Assembly (NCBI GenBank): GCA_964495465.1
Contig: CAZBWE010000042.1
Location: forward strand, 1 to 20,614
Reading direction: 5' to 3'
DNA from: CAZBWE01 sp964495465
Lineage (GTDB): Bacteria; Planctomycetota; Phycisphaerae; Sedimentisphaerales; Anaerobacaceae
Length of the DNA stretch: 20,614 nt
Each line of letters opens with the position of its first letter. Positions within the stretch are counted from its first letter, which is position 1. This document shows positions 16,888-20,614 of the stretch, one piece after another. The position numbers and the translations under genes are program-made. The notes beneath the pieces were generated by a model. The model did not search any database and had not been told where the DNA came from. It saw nothing but the letters and a program-made list of their open reading frames with translations.

Positions 16888-17812
16888 AATCAAGGATGCA
16901 CAACGAATTTTGAAGGATTTGGGACTTCCCCAGGAACAGCAAAATGAGATATCTGCATTGACTCTTCTTGCGTTGTGTAATATTGGGCCAAAAGATTCGT
17001 GGAGTAAGGCAAAAAGAGTAAGCCTGACGGTAAGTAAGGGTATAATGGCCTTTGCATCTGAAAAATATAAAAGAAAATATGCCCCGAATACACGAGAAAC
17101 ATTCAGGAGGCAGGTTCTGCATCAATTCGTTCAGGCAAAGATAGCGGATTATAATCCCGATAATCCCCGTCTGCCGACAAATAGCCCAAAGGCTCATTAT
17201 GCAATTTCAGAAGCGTCTCTGAGAGTTATAAGAGAATGGGGCAGTAAAAAATGGCCGTCATTATGCAGGGACTTTAAGGCACAGAAAGGTTACTTATTAG
17301 AAATATATCGCGGCAAAAGGAAAACTACTCTGATACCTGTTGATTTAGAGGGTGAGCGCTTTAATATGTCTCCCGGAAAACACAATGAAGTACAAATCGC
17401 AGTAATAAAAGAATTTGCTCCGCGTTTTGCGCCGGCAGCGAAGATTTTATATTTTGGAGATACAGCAAATAAGAGTATGTACTTTAATAAAAAGCTGATT
17501 GGGGAATTAAAATTAGGTTTAAGTGAGCATGATAAGTTGCCGGATATAATATTATACGATACCGAACGAAACCGGCTTTTTCTAATTGAGGTTGTAACGT
17601 CTCACGGACCGATGTCCGCCAAGAGGGTTATTGAGCTTAAAAAATTGTTTTCTAAGTGCTCTGCCGGCCTTATTTTTGTAACTGCGTTTCCCAACTTTAG
17701 AACTTTTCGGCAGCACATTAAGAACATCGCATGGGAAACAGAAGTATGGATATCAGAGATTCCTGATCATTTGATTCATTATAATGGCGATAAGTTTTTA
17801 GGCCCTAATTGA
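16880..17812 (+). CDS. Type II restriction endonuclease, BsuBI/PstI family
   Basis: The 310-residue product has the BsuBI/PstI family layout and length (about 316-326 in the two founders): a helical N-terminal DNA-binding half and a C-terminal nuclease half. LPDIILYDTERNRLFLIEVV offers the metal-binding acids Asp222 and Glu237; the E-V-V pattern lacks the usual lysine of PD-(D/E)xK enzymes. I chose ATG 16880, with AAAAAGGA nine bases upstream, over a TTG at 16844. The ATG overlaps the methyltransferase stop (ATGTCTAA), coupling the two genes so that the methylase is made first. The expected cut site is CTGCAG. It shares the AT-rich composition of the methylase gene and ends 28 bases from the convergent GH2 gene. 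Confidence 0.88.
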   Translation: MSKIKDAQRILKDLGLPQEQQNEISALTLLALCNIGPKDSWSKAKRVSLTVSKGIMAFASEKYKRKYAPNTRETFRRQVLHQFVQAKIADYNPDNPRLPTNSPKAHYAISEASLRVIREWGSKKWPSLCRDFKAQKGYLLEIYRGKRKTTLIPVDLEGERFNMSPGKHNEVQIAVIKEFAPRFAPAAKILYFGDTANKSMYFNKKLIGELKLGLSEHDKLPDIILYDTERNRLFLIEVVTSHGPMSAKRVIELKKLFSKCSAGLIFVTAFPNFRTFRQHIKNIAWETEVWISEIPDHLIHYNGDKFLGPN

Positions 17813-17840
17813 CTGCATAAAGAAATAACCATTCCAAATT

Positions 17841-20354
17841 TCAGTTTTTGTTTTCTATGTAATTCCATTCGCAAGCATCGGTGTATTTTTCGCTGCCTTT
17901 TTGTCCGATTACGTTTATCCGGTTTCGGCCGGGCCTGAGCACGATATCATTCCAGACAATCTTATGGATGTCCGATTCCATTCCGGCAGGATGCCGGATC
18001 GGCTTGTCATTGACATACAGCTCAACCTCGTCAAGATTCGTATAAACCGCCACTTCCACCGCTTCTTTGGTTCGCTGTGTATTACGCCTGCTCAGGATAT
18101 AAAGCACCGGCTCCTCGGACCAGTTTGCCTTGTAGAAATAGAACGAGTCTTTTTTCACCTTGCGGTCGTGCGTTATAAGCCCTTTGTGATTTATGTAAGG
18201 CCGGTCGCCGCGATTGGCAAACGTCCAGCTGAAATCGAACATATTCCATATAAACTTGCACCATATATCGTTCCTGTCTTTGATATTCTTCCATACCTTT
18301 TCATGATAAAGACGCTGATACTGTTCCGGGAAAAACTTGCCGTTATAAGGTTCCGGTCTTGAGGGATTTTCCTGCTGCTGGGTAATACAGCCGCCAGCGC
18401 CGTATTCGCTTAGGCCGGCTTTTAGCTGCGGGTGTTGCTTGTGCAGATTGTCGTACCAGGGGCTGTATTTATCGAAGTTGTCGTAATACCAGCCGAAGTA
18501 CCAGTTCCACGCTGCAACATCCGTTACAAAGTGCCTGGCGGTCGGCTGCGAATAGTCCGCCTGTGTTGTCAGGCGGTGTGGGTCCAGTTTTTTGGCTGTC
18601 TGGTGAAGCGCTTTAACATCTTCTTCGGAGATAGGAATTTCGTTATACATACCCCAGAACAGGATAGAAGGGTGATTATAATTCTGCTTAATCAGCTCTA
18701 TAAGCTGGTCTTTGCAGTTCTGGACATATTCCGGATTTTCCGCTCGATAGGCGGGAGTGTTTGGGATTTCCGCCCAGACAACAAGGCCGTATCGGTCGCA
18801 TAAGCTATACATTTTGTCCGCCTGCTGATAATGGGCCAGACGAACTCCATTTGCCCCAAGCTCAAGAATAAGCTCAATGTCTTTCTCGTGATGCGCATCA
18901 GTTAGCGCGGGTCCGAGGCCCGGCCATTCCTGATGCCGGCAGACGCCATACAAATGATAAGGCCAGCCGTTCAGAATCAGGCCTTTGTCTGCGTCCACCT
19001 CGAAAAACCGCAGACCCAACGGCTGCTCCACGCGGTCCAGCGTGTTCGATTGTAAATCTTCGATACTAACATCCATCTTATAGAGATAGGGGTCTTTCTT
19101 TGCGTTCCACAGGTGCGGATTGTCTATTTGCATCTTCAAGACGCTTTCAGTCTGCTGATTGTTCGCAAGACTGACCTTCTCCTGTGCCTGCGTGACAGCT
19201 TTGCCAGTATCGTCAATGACGGCTGCTTTGACTATTGCCTCAATCTTCTCGTCCTGCTGCTCATAGAGCCAGCCGAACATTATCGAGCCGCGCCCCCCTG
19301 TCTCGTTGTATTCTATCTTGAGCGAGACCTCTTTTCCCTGCTCAAGCTGTATTTGGCCCCATTTTTCAGTAGCTGCATGACCGCCCCAGTGGTCGATTAT
19401 TAAATCATCATTGATATATAGTCTTGAGCCGTCATCACTTTCGAGGACGAATTTATATAAGCCCGTGCGTCGCGGGACAAACCTGCCCGTCCACATTATT
19501 GAGAAACCGTCAGCCGGCATATCTTCAAAGGCGGAGCCCCTTTCAAAATCAAACAACACCTGCTCATCGAATCGAACATGGCTGGGCTCGCCACGGAAAT
19601 CGGGGTTCGCAAAATACTGGCCGAACAGCCCTTTGCCGTCCTTGCCCTTCGGAGGTAAAAGCTCGGAAGATTTGGTTTCGATAACGGGCGTTTTTCTGCA
19701 GTCCAGAAGCGTTACAATTTCTATGTCAGCCCTTTTTTCCGAAACGCTTACCGGCTTTATATAGACACCGCTCGATGCGTAATCGAGCGGACTTATACAT
19801 AAATCATCCGTGCTGAAAATAGTAACAGGCCGATATATTCCGCCGAACAGCGGATAGAGATAAACGCCCGAAGGCGCGACATCCGGCTGCATAGAATTAT
19901 CAACTTTCACAGATATACGATTGGGTCTGTTCGGGCGGATGTGAGGAGTTATCTCGAAACAAAAAGCCGAATAACCGCCTTTGTGTCTGCCCACATAGGT
20001 GCCGTTTACAAATACATCCGCCACAAGCGAGACGCCTTCGAAGCGGATGAAGTGTCGCTTGTTATTTTGTCCCGAAGGTAAATCAAACTCGCTGCGATAC
20101 CAGCCAATCCCCTGATAGTAACGGTCTCCATTCGTCAGGACGTCTTCGGCGTTCCACGTATGAGGGACTTGGACATCTTCCCAGCCCCGCTGCGAAATAT
20201 CGCCTGCGCTTTCGGCAGAGCGGACGTCACCTTTATAAAACTTCCAGTCAACGAGCTTGAAGCTGTCCCGATGGCTTAAAAAGCCCTGTGAAAAAGAATT
20301 ATCAGCTCCGAAAAGAACCGCAAAAAACAAGGCAACATAAACTCTAATCTTCAT
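17841..20354 (-). CDS. GH2 glycosidase (beta-galactosidase-like) with inserted PA14 domain, secreted
   Basis: A signal peptide (MKIRVYVALFFAVLFG, ending near SFS at ~22) opens an 837-residue protein with AGAGGA about eight bases before the ATG. The sugar-binding jelly-roll domain follows (VPHTWNAED, GIGWYRSEF, VFVNGTYVGRHKGGY). The immunoglobulin-like domain is interrupted by a PA14 domain at about 243-361 (GLFGQYF, ESDDGSRLYIND). The TIM barrel then carries WGMYNEIP (acid/base Glu572) and GLSEYGAGG (nucleophile Glu650). GH2 covers beta-galactosidase, beta-mannosidase and beta-glucuronidase activities; beta-galactosidase is the best guess and would suit galactosylated xyloglucan, but specificity is not proven by the sequence. 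It runs convergent to the R-M pair. A palindromic repeat copy lies in its 3' part (17982-17998). Confidence 0.9.
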   Translation of the reverse strand: MKIRVYVALFFAVLFGADNSFSQGFLSHRDSFKLVDWKFYKGDVRSAESAGDISQRGWEDVQVPHTWNAEDVLTNGDRYYQGIGWYRSEFDLPSGQNNKRHFIRFEGVSLVADVFVNGTYVGRHKGGYSAFCFEITPHIRPNRPNRISVKVDNSMQPDVAPSGVYLYPLFGGIYRPVTIFSTDDLCISPLDYASSGVYIKPVSVSEKRADIEIVTLLDCRKTPVIETKSSELLPPKGKDGKGLFGQYFANPDFRGEPSHVRFDEQVLFDFERGSAFEDMPADGFSIMWTGRFVPRRTGLYKFVLESDDGSRLYINDDLIIDHWGGHAATEKWGQIQLEQGKEVSLKIEYNETGGRGSIMFGWLYEQQDEKIEAIVKAAVIDDTGKAVTQAQEKVSLANNQQTESVLKMQIDNPHLWNAKKDPYLYKMDVSIEDLQSNTLDRVEQPLGLRFFEVDADKGLILNGWPYHLYGVCRHQEWPGLGPALTDAHHEKDIELILELGANGVRLAHYQQADKMYSLCDRYGLVVWAEIPNTPAYRAENPEYVQNCKDQLIELIKQNYNHPSILFWGMYNEIPISEEDVKALHQTAKKLDPHRLTTQADYSQPTARHFVTDVAAWNWYFGWYYDNFDKYSPWYDNLHKQHPQLKAGLSEYGAGGCITQQQENPSRPEPYNGKFFPEQYQRLYHEKVWKNIKDRNDIWCKFIWNMFDFSWTFANRGDRPYINHKGLITHDRKVKKDSFYFYKANWSEEPVLYILSRRNTQRTKEAVEVAVYTNLDEVELYVNDKPIRHPAGMESDIHKIVWNDIVLRPGRNRINVIGQKGSEKYTDACEWNYIENKN
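17982..17998. repeat. Palindromic repeat copy inside the GH2 gene (loop GGA)
   Basis: TCCGGCA (17982-17988) and TGCCGGA (17992-17998) flank GGA. It differs from the intergenic copy at 10507-10524 only by one missing loop base. On the minus strand it falls in the codons for IRHPAG near the C-terminus. Chance similarity is less easily excluded here than for the GH31 copy. Confidence 0.5.
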
Positions 20355-20614
20355 CTGCCTAATCCTCTGATTTCGTAATTGCGTTGTAATTGTTTTCCGA
20401 ACAACATTTTGGCTGCATCGCCCACTGTTTTATCACAACGACGGACGACATCAACATAAAAATCTTAAAAACAGCTTATCAGCTTATATCAGGTGCATGT
20501 TATACCATTCTTTGAGTAGATAATAATAAATGTAAATTTTTCGCTTGTAAGAACATAAGAAGTTTGTCATCCTGAGTCCGGCATTAATTTTGCTCCGGTA
20601 TTACTTCTGCCGGA
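20355..20614. other. Upstream region of the GH2 gene
   Basis: This AT-rich stretch should hold the GH2 promoter on the minus strand, but I see no box pair good enough to name. The last 41 bases are a composite copy of the palindromic repeat. No gene is visible before the window ends. Confidence 0.5.
20574..20614. repeat. Composite copy of the palindromic repeat at the window edge
   Basis: Bases 20574-20593 are identical to 10457-10476, the left part of repeat copy 1. Bases 20592-20614 match 10548-10570, which is copy 3, with one mismatch at 20599 (TCCGGTA in place of TCCGGCA). The two parts share GC at the junction, so this copy equals the 10457-10570 cluster with the middle 71 bases removed. 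The element may continue past the window. Confidence 0.75.

Overview
This window looks like a plant cell-wall polysaccharide utilisation locus from a Gram-negative bacterium with mid-range GC. The outer-membrane barrel of the Omp85/TpsB type shows a diderm envelope. The mix of PA14-bearing exo-glycosidases, a GH115 enzyme and a sodium/sugar symporter, with no SusC/SusD pair in view, would suit the Planctomycetota/Verrucomicrobiota (PVC) group. That placement is inference; there is no rRNA or other marker gene here.

Layout. A long minus-strand gene (1-2801, running off the left edge) encodes a GH115 alpha-glucuronidase. It is divergent from a plus-strand pair: a GH31 alpha-xylosidase with a PA14 insert (3095-5863) and a GH51 alpha-L-arabinofuranosidase (5969-7975). 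After a 534-base gap comes a TpsB/ShlB-like outer-membrane transporter with a charged coiled-coil N-terminus (8510-10456). A 454-base repeat-rich gap follows, then a three-gene operon: sodium/solute symporter, araB ribulokinase and araD L-ribulose-5-phosphate 4-epimerase (10911-15135). An AT-rich BsuBI/PstI-type restriction-modification pair (15244-17812) sits next. A convergent GH2 enzyme with its own PA14 insert (17841-20354, minus) closes the window.

How it works together (inference). The signal-peptide enzymes remove alpha-glucuronosyl, alpha-xylosyl, arabinofuranosyl and beta-galactosyl-type side groups from xylan and xyloglucan-like polymers. Released sugar enters through the symporter. 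AraB and AraD carry L-ribulose to D-xylulose 5-phosphate. The isomerase AraA, needed to make L-ribulose from arabinose, is not in the window. The R-M pair looks like an acquired defence cassette.

The most unusual thing is a small palindromic repeat family, TCCGGCA-N3 to N7-TGCCGGA. It occurs six times (five perfect, one with a single arm mismatch): three copies between tpsB and the symporter gene, one at the right window edge, one inside the GH31 gene at a domain boundary, and one inside the GH2 gene. A different GC-rich palindrome flanked by 8-base direct repeats forms an apparent in-frame 27-base insertion near the start of the GH51 gene. Together they suggest small palindromic elements moving through this genome and sometimes being tolerated inside secreted enzymes.
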